This document shows, piece by piece, positions 6,921 to 14,924 of a DNA stretch of 34,798 nucleotides. The DNA comes from CAZMGV01 sp964565925 (GTDB lineage: Bacteria; JAGRBM01; JAHCIT01). The translations under genes were made by a program, and so were the position numbers. The stretch spans positions 1-34,798 of the forward strand of contig CAZMGV010000027.1 of the NCBI GenBank assembly GCA_964565925.1, written 5' to 3'. Below the pieces are notes generated by a model, which had not been told where the DNA came from, ran no database searches, and saw only the letters and a list, made by a program, of their open reading frames with translations. Position 1 is the stretch's first letter. Each line of letters opens with the position of its first letter.

Positions 6921-6946
6921 AAACGGCTCCGTTACCGGAGCCGTTT
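6921..6946 (-). terminator. Hairpin terminator of the SCP2-domain gene
   Basis: Arms AAACGGCTCCG (6921-6931) and CGGAGCCGTTT (6936-6946) are perfectly complementary around a TTAC loop. The hairpin is 28 bases after the SCP2 gene stop, reading leftwards, and separates it from the gap promoter. Only a short U-rich stretch follows on the minus strand, so termination may be partial. Confidence 0.65.
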
Positions 6947-6974
6947 CCTCTGGAATCCGAAAATCCGGATCAGA

Positions 6975-7562
6975 TCACATCGGGGCGAGCAGCATGCCGG
7001 CCGTCATGGCCAGCGACATGTCGCCGCCCAGACGGATCTTGCCGGCCATGAACGCCTGCTGCGGGGGCATCTTCGCCTCGGCCATCTCGTTCATTTCGGC
7101 CTCGGACGTCTCGATCGTGCAGCGCGGGTTCTGCAGGTCCGCCGGACCGCAGAAGCCGATGCCGATCAGCGCGTCGCCGTCGTTGGTCGCGATCTTGATC
7201 ATCATGGTGCCCGAGAGCTGCTGGCGGATCATGTCGATCTTCGCCTGGTCGGGCGCCATCTTGAGGGCCATCTCGACCTGCTTGGACACGTCGCGGTCCA
7301 GCTCTCCGCCGGCGCGCTTCATGCCCATGTCGTAGGCGGCCCGGTTGGTCTTGACGGTGATCAGCGCGTTCTTGGCTGCGCCGGTGGAGATCTTGGGCTT
7401 GCCGCCCTCGGTCTTGATGCTCCACACGCCGCCGCCATTGCCTTCAATGGTGACCTCGAACTCGACGCCGAGATCGGGGAAGGTCGTGTCCTTCAGCTCC
7501 GCCAGTTTCTTCGGAATGAACTCTTCGATCAGCTGCTTGGGGGACATATCTGCGTTCGCCAT
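6975..7562 (-). CDS. SCP2 sterol-binding domain protein
   Basis: The start at 7562 is fixed by an excellent AGGAGGT ribosome binding site (7571-7577 on the plus strand) eight bases before the ATG; codons upstream of it in the same frame are not family-like. The 195-aa product contains one SCP2-type lipid-binding domain. It shows the FEVTIEG..GGVWSIKTEGGKPKIS strands, an ALITVKTNRAAYDMGMK segment, and a C-terminal region with FMAGKIRLGGDMSLAMTAGML. In SCP2 proteins this last region forms the lipid tunnel. There is no signal peptide, so it is cytosolic. It is monocistronic, divergent from the hydrolase gene at 7760. The ligand, perhaps fatty acyl or a polycyclic lipid, cannot be told from sequence. 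Confidence 0.85.
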   Translation of the reverse strand: MANADMSPKQLIEEFIPKKLAELKDTTFPDLGVEFEVTIEGNGGGVWSIKTEGGKPKISTGAAKNALITVKTNRAAYDMGMKRAGGELDRDVSKQVEMALKMAPDQAKIDMIRQQLSGTMMIKIATNDGDALIGIGFCGPADLQNPRCTIETSEAEMNEMAEAKMPPQQAFMAGKIRLGGDMSLAMTAGMLLAPM

Positions 7563-7759
7563 TTTCTTGAACCTCCTGCTCCTTCCGTCACGACCTTGGG
7601 ACCCCTGACGGTCCTGCTCCGGTTCCTGCGGAAGGGCATACCTGTGTATTTTGTGAACTACCCTTTGGGCTTGAGCCGGTACGTAGCACCCTCGTTCACG
7701 CACCGGCAAGGCCATTACCGGTTGTGGAAAAACAGAAAAAAACGTAGGGTTGGCCCTGC

Positions 7760-8848
7760 ATGAAAATGAGCCCGATACATCGCCTGACGCATCCTGGAAG
7801 AGTTCCGGGGACGATACTCGCCACACTGACAGCGCTGGTGACGTTCGCCGCCTGCGAAACCCCTCCGCTTCCCCGTCCCAGCACCGAAACCTACGTGACC
7901 ATTGACGGTTTCAAGACCCGTTACCGCGCCAAAAAGGGCCCGGAAAACTGCCAGATCCTCTATCTGCACGGGTTCGCCGCCAGCGTGGAGACCTGGAAAG
8001 AGCTGTTCGACCGGCTCCCGGCCGGATGCTCCGTGGCGGCCATCGACCATATCGGATTCGGAATCGCGGACCGGCCGCCGGCCGGACGGTTTTCCTACAA
8101 CCCCGCCGGTTACGCCGAATACGCCCTCAAGTTCATGAGCGAGACGGGGATCGAACACGCCTTTATCGCGGGAAACTCGATGGGCGGCGCGATCGCCATG
8201 ACCATGGCCCGCCAGGCGCCGGAACGGGTCGACGGCCTGATCCTGATGGACCCCAAATACCAGGACCTGGATCTTCCCCCGCCGTTCCTGCTGCTCAAGG
8301 CACCCGCGCTCGCCGAAGTCGCCTTCACCTTCATGACCCCGATGGCCATGAAGATGGGGCTCCAGCGCGCCTACTACGACAACGACCTCGTCACTCCCGC
8401 GCTCGTCCACCGTTACCGGGACACGCTCGACTACCCGGGTTCGGTACAGGCCTGGGCGGCGGCGTTCCGGGGTCTCATGAAATGGTCCAGCGACTGGACA
8501 CCGACCGAGGTCCCCAAAATCACCCAGCCCGCGCTCATTATCTGGGGCAAGGAAGACCTCCTGCTCCCGCCGTCGGACGCCGGTCTGCTCCACAAGGCGA
8601 TCCGCCAGAGCGAGCTGGTGATGCTCGACAGCTGCGGCCATGTCCCGCAGGAAGAGAAAGCGGCCGAGACGGCCGACCTCATCGAGCACTTCATCCAGAA
8701 AACGCTCGCCGGCCGCAATACGGGCGAAATCCCCCCGGCCAGCGCCAACGCCGCAACGGTTGCGGGGACACAACCTGAAGCCGGATCGCCGGCCGGAGCA
8801 ACGCCCGTACCGGCGCCGGAACCGGCGCCTACGGGAACACAGCCTTGA
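7760..8848 (+). CDS. Alpha/beta hydrolase, probable secreted or lipoprotein-like
   Basis: The N-terminus (residues 1-32) is a signal-like segment ending FAACETPP. Cys32 could be a lipidated cysteine, but the lipobox is imperfect (Phe at -3). The hydrolase core has an oxyanion HG motif (YLHGFAASVETW, 68-79), nucleophile Ser140 in GNSMGG, Asp266 in WGKEDLLLP and His294 in SCGHVPQEE, a complete catalytic triad. Residues about 320-362 are a Pro/Ala/Thr-rich tail. The fold matches esterases and C-C hydrolases of the abhydrolase 1 family; the substrate is not evident. Its stop overlaps the next start (TTGA), so it is coupled to the SDR gene. Confidence 0.88.
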   Translation: MKMSPIHRLTHPGRVPGTILATLTALVTFAACETPPLPRPSTETYVTIDGFKTRYRAKKGPENCQILYLHGFAASVETWKELFDRLPAGCSVAAIDHIGFGIADRPPAGRFSYNPAGYAEYALKFMSETGIEHAFIAGNSMGGAIAMTMARQAPERVDGLILMDPKYQDLDLPPPFLLLKAPALAEVAFTFMTPMAMKMGLQRAYYDNDLVTPALVHRYRDTLDYPGSVQAWAAAFRGLMKWSSDWTPTEVPKITQPALIIWGKEDLLLPPSDAGLLHKAIRQSELVMLDSCGHVPQEEKAAETADLIEHFIQKTLAGRNTGEIPPASANAATVAGTQPEAGSPAGATPVPAPEPAPTGTQP

Positions 8849-9834
8849 AAGTGCTCGTTACCGGGGCGACCGGTTTCGTCGGTTCGGACATCGCCCGCAC
8901 ACTGGTACGGCTCGGCAACGACGTGACGATCTTCCACCGGACCAGTTCGAAGCTCGACATCCTCGAAGGCGACGACCGGAAAATGAGCCACGCCATCGGC
9001 GACCTCGGCGACAGGGAGAGCTGCCTGGCCGCCTGCAAGGGGCACGACGCCGTGTTCCATGTGGCGGGCGACGTGGACCAGGGCGACACGGACGCGGAAC
9101 GCCAGTACAAGATCAACGTCGTCGGCACCCGGAACATGTGCGAGGGGGCCGCGCAGACGGGCGTGAAGCGGTTCGTCCACACCTCCAGCGTGTCGGCCAT
9201 CGGATACCCGGAGTTCGGCGGCCTGTGCGACGAGAACAGCCCGTTCAACTTTGGCCCGCTCAAGCTCACCTACATGGAAACGAAAAATCAGGCCGAACAG
9301 GTGGTGCAGGAGTTCATCAGGCGCGGACTCGACGCCGTGCTCGTGAACCCGGCCACGGTCTACGGTCCGGGCGACCGCAAGTCGCTTATGGCCGAGGGAA
9401 TCCGCAACATGGCGAAGGGGCGGCTTCCGGCCGTCCCTGCCGGCGGCATGAACCTCGTCTTCGTGGAAGACGTCACCCAGTGCCACCTGCTGGCCTGGAA
9501 AAAAGGCAAGACGGGCGAGCGGTATATCGCGGGCGGCGAGAACATGACCTACTACGACTTCGCCTGCCGGATCGCGGCGCTCAACAACCGGCGCGCGCCG
9601 TTCACGACGATCCCGGGCGGAGTCGCCGTCGCGGGCGCCCGCCTTCTGCGCGCCGTCGGCGAGGTGACGAAATGGCACCCGCCGCTCTCGGTGCCGTCGG
9701 CTAAGCTGTCGTCGGTCAAGCTTTACTACTCGTCCCAGAAATCGGTCCGTGATCTCGGCTACCGGATCACGTCGTTTACCGATGGCATGACGCAGACCCT
9801 CAAATGGATGCGCCAGGTGGGATACCTGCGTTAA
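8845..9834 (+). CDS. Extended short-chain dehydrogenase/reductase (NAD-dependent epimerase or DFR-like)
   Basis: It begins with TTG at 8845 inside the stop of the hydrolase gene. The 329-aa product has the extended-SDR pattern: GATGFVG (7-13) for the dinucleotide, a GDLGD acid pair near 52-56, HTSSVSAIG with Ser115, YMETK with Tyr143 and Lys147, then NPATVYGPGD. This is the layout of dihydroflavonol-4-reductase-like and HpnA-like proteins, which reduce or epimerise sugar, terpenoid or hydroxy-lipid substrates. No signal peptide is present, so it is cytosolic, unlike its exported-looking partner. The exact substrate cannot be inferred. Confidence 0.88.
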   Translation: MKVLVTGATGFVGSDIARTLVRLGNDVTIFHRTSSKLDILEGDDRKMSHAIGDLGDRESCLAACKGHDAVFHVAGDVDQGDTDAERQYKINVVGTRNMCEGAAQTGVKRFVHTSSVSAIGYPEFGGLCDENSPFNFGPLKLTYMETKNQAEQVVQEFIRRGLDAVLVNPATVYGPGDRKSLMAEGIRNMAKGRLPAVPAGGMNLVFVEDVTQCHLLAWKKGKTGERYIAGGENMTYYDFACRIAALNNRRAPFTTIPGGVAVAGARLLRAVGEVTKWHPPLSVPSAKLSSVKLYYSSQKSVRDLGYRITSFTDGMTQTLKWMRQVGYLR

Positions 9835-9841
9835 TCCTCCC

Positions 9842-9931
9842 GTGTCACCCCGAGCGAAGCCGAGGGGTCTCCTGACCTGAGCGGGAGATTCCTCCGCTAC
9901 GCCCCTTCGGGGGCTCCGGTCGGAATGACAC
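9842..9931. repeat. 90-bp palindromic intergenic repeat with GTGTCA ends
   Basis: The element begins GTGTCACCCCGAGCG and ends CGGAATGACAC, with inverted terminal GTGTCA/TGACAC. The outer arms pair imperfectly (GTGTCACCCCGA with TCGGAATGACAC) and an inner GCCCCTTCGGGGGC forms its own hairpin. Sequences built on CACCCCGAGCGAAGCCGAGG are a known dispersed intergenic repeat style in several bacterial phyla. It fills the gap between the SDR and the next gene and probably folds into a long RNA hairpin with terminator-like effect. Confidence 0.65.
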
Positions 9932-9978
9932 GATCCCGGACTGCTAATTCAACGAAGAAACGCTAGAATGTTTCTCTT

Positions 9979-10539
9979 ATGAGCCGACGGTTCCTGCTGG
10001 CCGATGCCGACGACCTTCGCGGAGAGATCGCGAATGTCTTCCGGGCGTTTGCGTCCCGCATGCTGCCGGGCGGCAGGGAGATCGCGCTCGCGATCCTCGA
10101 ATCGAGAGGACGTCTCGTCTCTCTGCGGATCGCGCATCCGGGAGAAACCGGCAGAAAGAACCTGGGCACGTGCGTGGTCGAACTGTCCGCCTACCCGGCC
10201 GGACAGCCGCTGCTCGATTCGTCATGCCGGTTCCGCCTGAAACTCTCGGGCGGCGACGTGACGGTTTTTAACTGGACCCGGCGGGGCCGGCAGCTGTCGC
10301 TGCCCGGCGCCGCCGCCCGCGAGAGCGACCCCTATTCGCTGGCGATGCTGCTGCCGCAGGCGGCCGAGAATGAACTGATCGCGCTCACGGCCCGGATCGT
10401 TTCGCCCCAGACGCGCTACCCGCGCGCGCTGAAAATCTACCTGGAACCGATGACGGCGGATGAGCGGCAGCTGGTCGACGTAGCGATTGAATCAGACGGC
10501 ACCGATGGCCCGGCCGGGCCGGGCGGAACCTTGCGATGA
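9979..10539 (+). CDS. Hypothetical 186-aa protein coupled to a glycosyltransferase
   Basis: No family is recognised. The protein is soluble, Arg- and Ala-rich, without signal peptide or membrane segment. It alternates beta-type segments (EIALAILESRGRLVSLRIAHPG, CVVELSAYPAG, CRFRLKLSGGDVTVFNWTRRGRQLSLPG, LIALTARIVSP), suggesting a compact beta sandwich or similar fold of about 150 residues. Its stop overlaps the start of the GT4 gene (ATGA, 10536-10539), so the two are translationally coupled and may act together on an exported or surface glycan. The ribosome binding site is unclear. Confidence 0.65.
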   Translation: MSRRFLLADADDLRGEIANVFRAFASRMLPGGREIALAILESRGRLVSLRIAHPGETGRKNLGTCVVELSAYPAGQPLLDSSCRFRLKLSGGDVTVFNWTRRGRQLSLPGAAARESDPYSLAMLLPQAAENELIALTARIVSPQTRYPRALKIYLEPMTADERQLVDVAIESDGTDGPAGPGGTLR

Positions 10540-11771
10540 AAGTCCTCCACCTTGTGCAGCGCTATCCGCCAGCCATCGGCGGCTCGGAGCTGTGGACCGC
10601 CGAGGTCGCCCGCCACAGCGTGAGACAGGGCGCCGGCGCAACGGTGATGACGCTCGCGATCAACGTCGAGGACGAATACTGGGCGCTGCCGGACCCCCAA
10701 AACCGGACGATTGACCTCGGCCCCATGGACGTGGACGAAGGGGTGAAGGTATTGCGGTTCCCCCGGACGCTGCTCAACCCGCTCAAGATCAAGCGGTCCA
10801 CGAACCCGGTCCTGTCGCAGAAGGGGCTCGACCCCGTGTTCGACCTGTTTTTCTCAGGCCCCCACTCGGTCCAGATGTACGCCGAGCTGCCGCTCCAGGT
10901 GGCGAGGCACGACGTCGTTCATGTCCACGCCTTCCCCTACCCGCACAACCGCGCCGGAATTATCGCGGCCCGCGCCGCCCGCAAGCCGGTCGTCTGTACG
11001 CCGCATTTTCATCCGGGGCTGCCGGGGTTCGAATCGGACGCAACGCTGGATCTGCTGAAACAGTGCGACGCCGTCTTCTGCGTGAGCGAGTGGGAGCGCG
11101 ACTATCTGGCGGGCAAAGGGATCGAACGCGACCATCTTGTGGTCACCGGCAACGGCATCGACCGCGCGGGCTACGACGCGCCGGTGGATCCGCTTTTTCG
11201 CCATCGGCTGGAGAAAACCCACGGTATCCCGACGGACGCGCCGCTTGTGGCGGTGGTGAGCCGCAAGGTGCCCCAGAAGGGGATCGACTTTCTGGCCGAG
11301 ATCGGCCGCGAGCTGCACCGCCGCGACCCGGATATTCGTATCGCCGTCGCGGGTCCCCGCAGCGGGTGGTTCGACGACTGGTACCCAAAGCAGCCCAAAT
11401 CGGTCCGCGAGACGGTCGTGGATTTGGGCCCCTTAAGCGAACGGGACAAGATCCAGTTGCTGAAAAACAGCCGGGTGCTCGTTTTGCCGTCGCAGCACGA
11501 GGCGTTCGGTATTGTCACGCTCGAGGCGTGGGCCGCAGGGATTCCGGTTGTCACCACCGACGCCGGCGCGCTGCCATCGATTGTGGGCAGCGGCGGCCTC
11601 ACCGCCCGCTACGGCGATACCCATGAGTTCGCCAACCTCATCCAGAGATTCCTGAAGGACGAAAATCTCGCCGCAAAAGCCGCCAAAGAAGGCGCGAAAT
11701 TATTGGACAGCGTCCACCGCTGGGACCGCATCGGCGAGAAGGTGCTGGAAAAAGTGAAGGGGCTGGTTTGA
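10536..11771 (+). CDS. GT4-family glycosyltransferase (GT-B fold)
   Basis: The 411-aa product has the two-domain GT-B layout. The N-terminal domain starts MKVLHLVQRYPPAIGGSE with the glycine-rich acceptor loop, and continues with HDVVHVHAFPY and the CTPHFHPGLPGF segment. The C-terminal domain starts after GNGIDRAGYD and includes the VSRKVPQKGIDFL donor block and the catalytic E-x7-E, Glu322 and Glu330 in HEAFGIVTLEAWAAGIPVV. These are retaining transferases that move a sugar from a nucleotide donor to lipid or glycan acceptors at the inner membrane. There is no polysaccharide cluster nearby, so the acceptor is unknown. Confidence 0.93.
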   Translation: MKVLHLVQRYPPAIGGSELWTAEVARHSVRQGAGATVMTLAINVEDEYWALPDPQNRTIDLGPMDVDEGVKVLRFPRTLLNPLKIKRSTNPVLSQKGLDPVFDLFFSGPHSVQMYAELPLQVARHDVVHVHAFPYPHNRAGIIAARAARKPVVCTPHFHPGLPGFESDATLDLLKQCDAVFCVSEWERDYLAGKGIERDHLVVTGNGIDRAGYDAPVDPLFRHRLEKTHGIPTDAPLVAVVSRKVPQKGIDFLAEIGRELHRRDPDIRIAVAGPRSGWFDDWYPKQPKSVRETVVDLGPLSERDKIQLLKNSRVLVLPSQHEAFGIVTLEAWAAGIPVVTTDAGALPSIVGSGGLTARYGDTHEFANLIQRFLKDENLAAKAAKEGAKLLDSVHRWDRIGEKVLEKVKGLV

Positions 11772-11809
11772 GGGGGCCAATGAATAGCTGAATAGGTTTT
11801 TCGAAATAG

Positions 11810-12217
11810 TCACTCAATCAAACGTTTAAGACGCTCCAGTAACCCTACCGCTTCCGGGCGCGGCGGCTGATGTCCATTGGGAGCCCACCGCGGCAATTCG
11901 CAATTGCAGCACCATGCTCTTTCAAACCTTGAAATCGAGGGATGAGCCTCACCGGTAAACGACTGCTTACATCGAGGGCACAACCACGCCTGCAAGCCGA
12001 AGTAGTCCCAGAAGGATAACAGCGCAAAAACAATCAATGCGATAAATACGCCATATATAAGGTTGCCGTATCCAGCTAGAGCGATCGGGATTGGTAGGAG
12101 AAAAAATAACACCACCAAATGCATAAGGATCGAGTAGCGGTCGTATCGCTTCTTAAACTCAACCCACTGGGCGTAATACTCATCGTCCGGTTTCAAATCT
12201 TTGAATCGGTATTTCAT
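11810..12217 (-). CDS. Two-span membrane protein with zinc-ribbon-like CxxC pairs
   Basis: I prefer the ATG at 12217 (135 aa, AAGGA four bases upstream) over a TTG at 12274. Residues about 29-50 and 52-72 are hydrophobic membrane spans. After them comes LCPRCKQSF and WCCNCELPRW, two cysteine pairs about 27 residues apart that could bind zinc in a cytosolic tail. No family is recognised. Codon use and composition are clearly more AT-rich than the flanking genes, as is the divergent antitoxin-like gene, so both may have been acquired together. It is convergent with the glycosyltransferase, with a 38-base gap. Confidence 0.62.
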   Translation of the reverse strand: MKYRFKDLKPDDEYYAQWVEFKKRYDRYSILMHLVVLFFLLPIPIALAGYGNLIYGVFIALIVFALLSFWDYFGLQAWLCPRCKQSFTGEAHPSISRFERAWCCNCELPRWAPNGHQPPRPEAVGLLERLKRLIE

Positions 12218-12293
12218 GCAATCCTTGAACGCATATTCTACCGCTCCCGCGTTCGGATTCCGAACACCTGACAAAATTACGCCGTTGCCAATC

Positions 12294-12312
12294 TATATCA
12301 CTCAGTGGTATA
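12294..12312. promoter_or_regulatory. 19-bp palindromic operator candidate before the antitoxin-like gene
   Basis: TATATCACTCAGTGGTATA reads as two 9-base arms around one central base, with eight of nine pairs matching (the exception is 12298 with 12308). It ends eight bases before the ATG of the HTH gene and overlaps the AT-rich stretch where a promoter would be expected. Antitoxins of the HigA type commonly repress their own promoters by binding such palindromes. A second small palindrome, GTTCGG-ATT-CCGAAC, lies at 12251-12265. Confidence 0.5.
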
Positions 12313-12320
12313 TGTAGCTA

Positions 12321-12662
12321 ATGCCTAAAACTTCCAAACTCCGGGCAACTCAAGAACCTCGGCTCCGCATGCTCACCGCAACACGCAAAACGGCACACGA
12401 TCTGCTTGAAGCAGGTTTTATCGATGCTCGGAAAGTTCGATCCCTCGACCTTCTCTGTTTTAAGCCGCCACCAGAGTTCACCCCGAGAAACATCCAGGCC
12501 CTCCGCAGGAAGCTGGACGTCAGCCAGACAGTGCTCGCCTATCTCATCAATACCAGCGTCTCGACGGTCCAGAAGTGGGAAGTCGGCGACAAGAAGCCGA
12601 CCGGCTCGGCACTCAGGCTCCTCGATCTTCTGGACCGGAAGGGTATCGACGCCGTCTCCTGA
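12321..12662 (+). CDS. Orphan HigA-like XRE-family antitoxin or regulator
   Basis: The C-terminal half (about residues 55-113) is the XRE helix-turn-helix typical of HigA/NadS-type proteins: FTPRNIQALRRKLDVSQTVLAYLINTSVSTVQKWEVGDKKPTGSALRLLDLLDRKGI. The W-E-x-G-x-K-x-P-x-G-x-A-L-R-L-L pattern is that of antitoxins paired with RelE/HigB toxins, in which the toxin gene usually comes first. Here no toxin gene precedes or follows: upstream is a divergent membrane protein and downstream is noncoding repeat. It may be a surviving solo regulator, or may control the divergent gene through the palindrome at 12294-12312. Residues 1-50 are basic and helical, as in this family. Confidence 0.82.
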   Translation: MPKTSKLRATQEPRLRMLTATRKTAHDLLEAGFIDARKVRSLDLLCFKPPPEFTPRNIQALRRKLDVSQTVLAYLINTSVSTVQKWEVGDKKPTGSALRLLDLLDRKGIDAVS

Positions 12663-13201
12663 TCCGCTCCTCGTGCAGTCCATTAAAAATCACGTTAATG
12701 TGTAAAATTCGGAGCCCTAACTCCGCGATAAGATTCGATTCCGGTTCAATTCGCTTGGTCCATTTAGGCTCGTTTAGGGCCATTTAGGTCCACGGGCGTT
12801 TGAGGGCCTTGTCAGGGAAAAGGGAATTGTTAGAAAACACGGGTGCCAGTTCGACCCACCCCTCAGCCCTGCGGGCAGCTCCCCTCACAAGGAGGGGAGC
12901 CGGGCTTACCTTCCCTCCCGGTGAGGGAAGGTGGCGCGAAGCGCCGGATGGGTGGAGAGAGGGGGGGAGGGGTACCCCTCTAATGGGGCATTTGGCGGGA
13001 CAAAATGTCCCCTCTGCACGGAACGACACAGAAAAACACGGAAAAACACAGAACGAATTGTATGGGGGGGGCCCCACCTCGCTACGCCTTATTAATAGTA
13101 AGAAAGGCCCGGCAAACTGGACGCCGGTGTCCATCTTGTACGATTGGATACAGATAACCGCCTTGGTTCTCCCCTGCCGATGAAGTAACCGCACCCCCAC
13201 T
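12663..13201. other. Noncoding region of repeats, no gene seen
   Basis: No supported gene lies here. The left part (12663-12800) is AT-rich and carries CCATTTAGG twice, within about 30 bases near 12760-12790. The middle is the palindromic element described separately (12855-12957). The right part has short direct repeats of ACACAGAAAA/ACACGGAAAA near 13030-13055 and a G-run near 13063. A frame of 127 codons (12800-13183) crosses it, but its product is a translation of the repeat. Confidence 0.6.
12855..12957. repeat. Nested-hairpin intergenic repeat element (about 100 bp)
   Basis: An outer pair CCACCC (12856-12861) with GGGTGG (12950-12955) encloses three successive hairpins. They are GCTCCCCTC/GAGGGGAGC, CCTTCCCTC/GAGGGAAGG (both nine perfect pairs) and GGCGC/GCGCC. 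The phrase GGTGGCGCGAAGCGCCGGATGGGTGG at the right end is of a kind found in dispersed intergenic repeats of many bacterial genomes. It is a small non-autonomous palindromic element rather than a gene. Confidence 0.65.
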
Positions 13202-14383
13202 ATGGCCAAGAACCCTGTCATCAAGCTGAAGAAGGACGAGGAGCGCCGCCTCCTTGCCGGCCATCCGTGGATCTATTCGAACGAGATCGACGGCAAGCTC
13301 CGGGACTACAAGGCCGGGGACATCGTCGACATCATGTCCTACGGGAACAGTTTCCTGGGGCGGGGGTATATCAACCCCACGTCCCTGATCTCGGTCCGGC
13401 TGCTCACGAAAGACCACGACGAGATCGACGCCGATTTCTTCAAGGCGCGCCTCGCGGCGGCCAAAGAGTACCGGGACCGGTTCATGGGCGAACGCACCAT
13501 GCGCCGCGAAATCTACGGCGAGAGCGACGGCCTGCCGGGCCTCGTGATCGACCGTTACGCGAAAACCCTCGTCATCCAGATCGGCACCGCCGGGATGGAA
13601 GCGCTCAGGAAGCCATTGCTCGCGGCGGTGGAACAGGTTTACCAGCCGGGGACGATCGTGATGGCGGGACGCGGTTCGGGGCGCGACTACGAAGGGCTCC
13701 CCGACAAGTTCGAAACGGTGCGCGGTCCGCTCACCGATCCGCTCTGGGTGACCGAGAACGGCCTCCAGATGCCGGCCGATATCATCAACGGCCAGAAGAC
13801 CGGGTTTTTCCTGGACCAGGCGGACAACCGTACGCGCATCGCGGAGTTCGCCAAGGGCAAGACCGTGCTGGACGTATTCTGCTACTCGGGCGCGCTGTCG
13901 CTCGCCGCGCTGAAAGCGGGCGCCGCCCACACGACGCTGCTCGATTCGTCGAACCGGTCGCTCGGGCTCGCCAAAACGGCGATGGAGAAGAACGGTTTCG
14001 AGGGCCGCTACGAACTGATCGAGAACGACGCCTTCCCCGCGATGCGCAACCTCGCCAAGGAAGGCAAGAAGTTCGATATCGTCTCGACCGATCCGCCCGC
14101 GCTGGCGAAGTCGAAAAAGCATGTGCTGGAAGCGGTCCGCGCCTACCAGGAACTGTCGGCGAACGCGCTCAAGATCACCGCCCCGGGCGGCCTCTGTATC
14201 GCGTCCTCCTGCTCGTTCCATGTGGACCGGGAGAGTTTCCGCGAACTGCTCGCGCGGGCGGTCAGGAAATCCGGCCGCACCGTGCGTCTGCTTGAGTGGC
14301 GCGGCGCCGCCCCGGACCACCCGGTCCACCCGGCCGTGCCCGAGACCGACTACCTCAAGTGCGTGCTGATGGCGGTAGAGTAG
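13202..14383 (+). CDS. RlmI-type class I rRNA methyltransferase
   Basis: The 393-aa product has the RlmI/RlmK domain order. An N-terminal PUA RNA-binding domain covers about residues 1-75 (LLAGHPWIYSNEI, AGDIVDIMSYGNSFLGRGYINPTS). A linker domain contains GESDGLPGLVIDRY, and the SAM-binding Rossmann domain carries TGFFLDQADNR (200-210), VLDVFCYSGALSLAA (222-236) and DPPALAKSK (297-305), followed by the C-terminal CSFHVDRESFRELL. Such enzymes make 5-methylcytosine in 23S rRNA (position 1962 in E. coli for RlmI). The active-site cysteine is expected in SSCSFHV. It is the first gene after the repeat region; its ribosome binding site is not obvious. Confidence 0.92.
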   Translation: MAKNPVIKLKKDEERRLLAGHPWIYSNEIDGKLRDYKAGDIVDIMSYGNSFLGRGYINPTSLISVRLLTKDHDEIDADFFKARLAAAKEYRDRFMGERTMRREIYGESDGLPGLVIDRYAKTLVIQIGTAGMEALRKPLLAAVEQVYQPGTIVMAGRGSGRDYEGLPDKFETVRGPLTDPLWVTENGLQMPADIINGQKTGFFLDQADNRTRIAEFAKGKTVLDVFCYSGALSLAALKAGAAHTTLLDSSNRSLGLAKTAMEKNGFEGRYELIENDAFPAMRNLAKEGKKFDIVSTDPPALAKSKKHVLEAVRAYQELSANALKITAPGGLCIASSCSFHVDRESFRELLARAVRKSGRTVRLLEWRGAAPDHPVHPAVPETDYLKCVLMAVE

Positions 14384-14385
14384 GC

Positions 14386-14445
14386 GATTGACTCACCAGT
14401 CAATCCTTGTTACCAACCGGACCAGCCGCTGACGCAGCCGTCAGC
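14386..14445 (+). terminator. Two hairpins between rlmI-like and hotdog genes
   Basis: The first hairpin, GATTGACT/AGTCAATC around CACC (14386-14405), starts two bases after the RlmI-like stop and is followed by CTTGTTA, making it a weak terminator. The second, GCTGACG/CGTCAGC around CAGC (14428-14445), lies in the leader of the next gene, 15 bases before its ribosome binding site. Either could lower readthrough or expose or hide the site. Confidence 0.42.
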
Positions 14446-14472
14446 ACGCCCTATCGATCGAAGGAGAGCCCC

Positions 14473-14913
14473 ATGGAGATCAGCCCCCAGTTCAAGCAGA
14501 TGCTCACCAAGACCATCCCGTTCGTGGACCGCTCCGGCATGACCGTCGAGGAGATGGAACCGCGCCGCGCCGTCGGCAAGATGCCGATCAAGCCGAACCT
14601 GAACCACGTGCAGATCATGTACGCGGGCTCGCTCTTCACGCTGGCCGAGATCACCGGCGGCGCCATGCTCGCGGCGACCTTCGACATCAGCAAGTTCCGC
14701 CTCGTCGTGAAGTCGTTCAACATCGAATTCAAGAAGCCGGTCAAAACCGACGCCCTGTGCGAGATCATCTTCCCGCAGGAAGAGGTCGACAAGATCAAGA
14801 AGATCCTCGAAACCGAGGGCAAGTCCGACTTCACCGTGAAGGGTATTATCCGCGACCTGAACGGCGTCGAGGCCGCCTATTCGACCGCCGTCTACAACGC
14901 CAAGAAGGTCTGA
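14473..14913 (+). CDS. Hotdog-fold thioesterase-like protein (DUF4442/PaaI type)
   Basis: The ATG at 14473 has a perfect AAGGAG (14461-14466) six bases upstream; the longer frame from 14407 has none. The 146-aa product follows the DUF4442/PaaI hotdog pattern: PFVDRSGMTVEEMEPRRAVGKMPIKPNLNHVQIMYAGSLFTLAEITGGAMLAA is the central helix and its preceding strands. The segment NHVQIMYAGSLFTLAE is where hotdog thioesterases keep their catalytic Asp/Glu/Asn; here Asn51 and Glu64 are candidates. Such enzymes hydrolyse acyl-CoA or acyl-carrier thioesters. The substrate is unknown. It is followed by a palindromic repeat element. Confidence 0.8.
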   Translation: MEISPQFKQMLTKTIPFVDRSGMTVEEMEPRRAVGKMPIKPNLNHVQIMYAGSLFTLAEITGGAMLAATFDISKFRLVVKSFNIEFKKPVKTDALCEIIFPQEEVDKIKKILETEGKSDFTVKGIIRDLNGVEAAYSTAVYNAKKV

Positions 14914-14924
14914 CGCCGCCAAGG

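Noticed and set aside
12321..12662. Complete type II toxin-antitoxin system
   Set aside because: Only the HigA-like antitoxin is present; no HigB/RelE-type frame exists directly upstream or downstream.
12800..13183. 127-codon forward frame
   Set aside because: It translates the nested-hairpin repeat and a G-rich run; this phrase family recurs in dispersed repeats and gives spurious hypothetical proteins.
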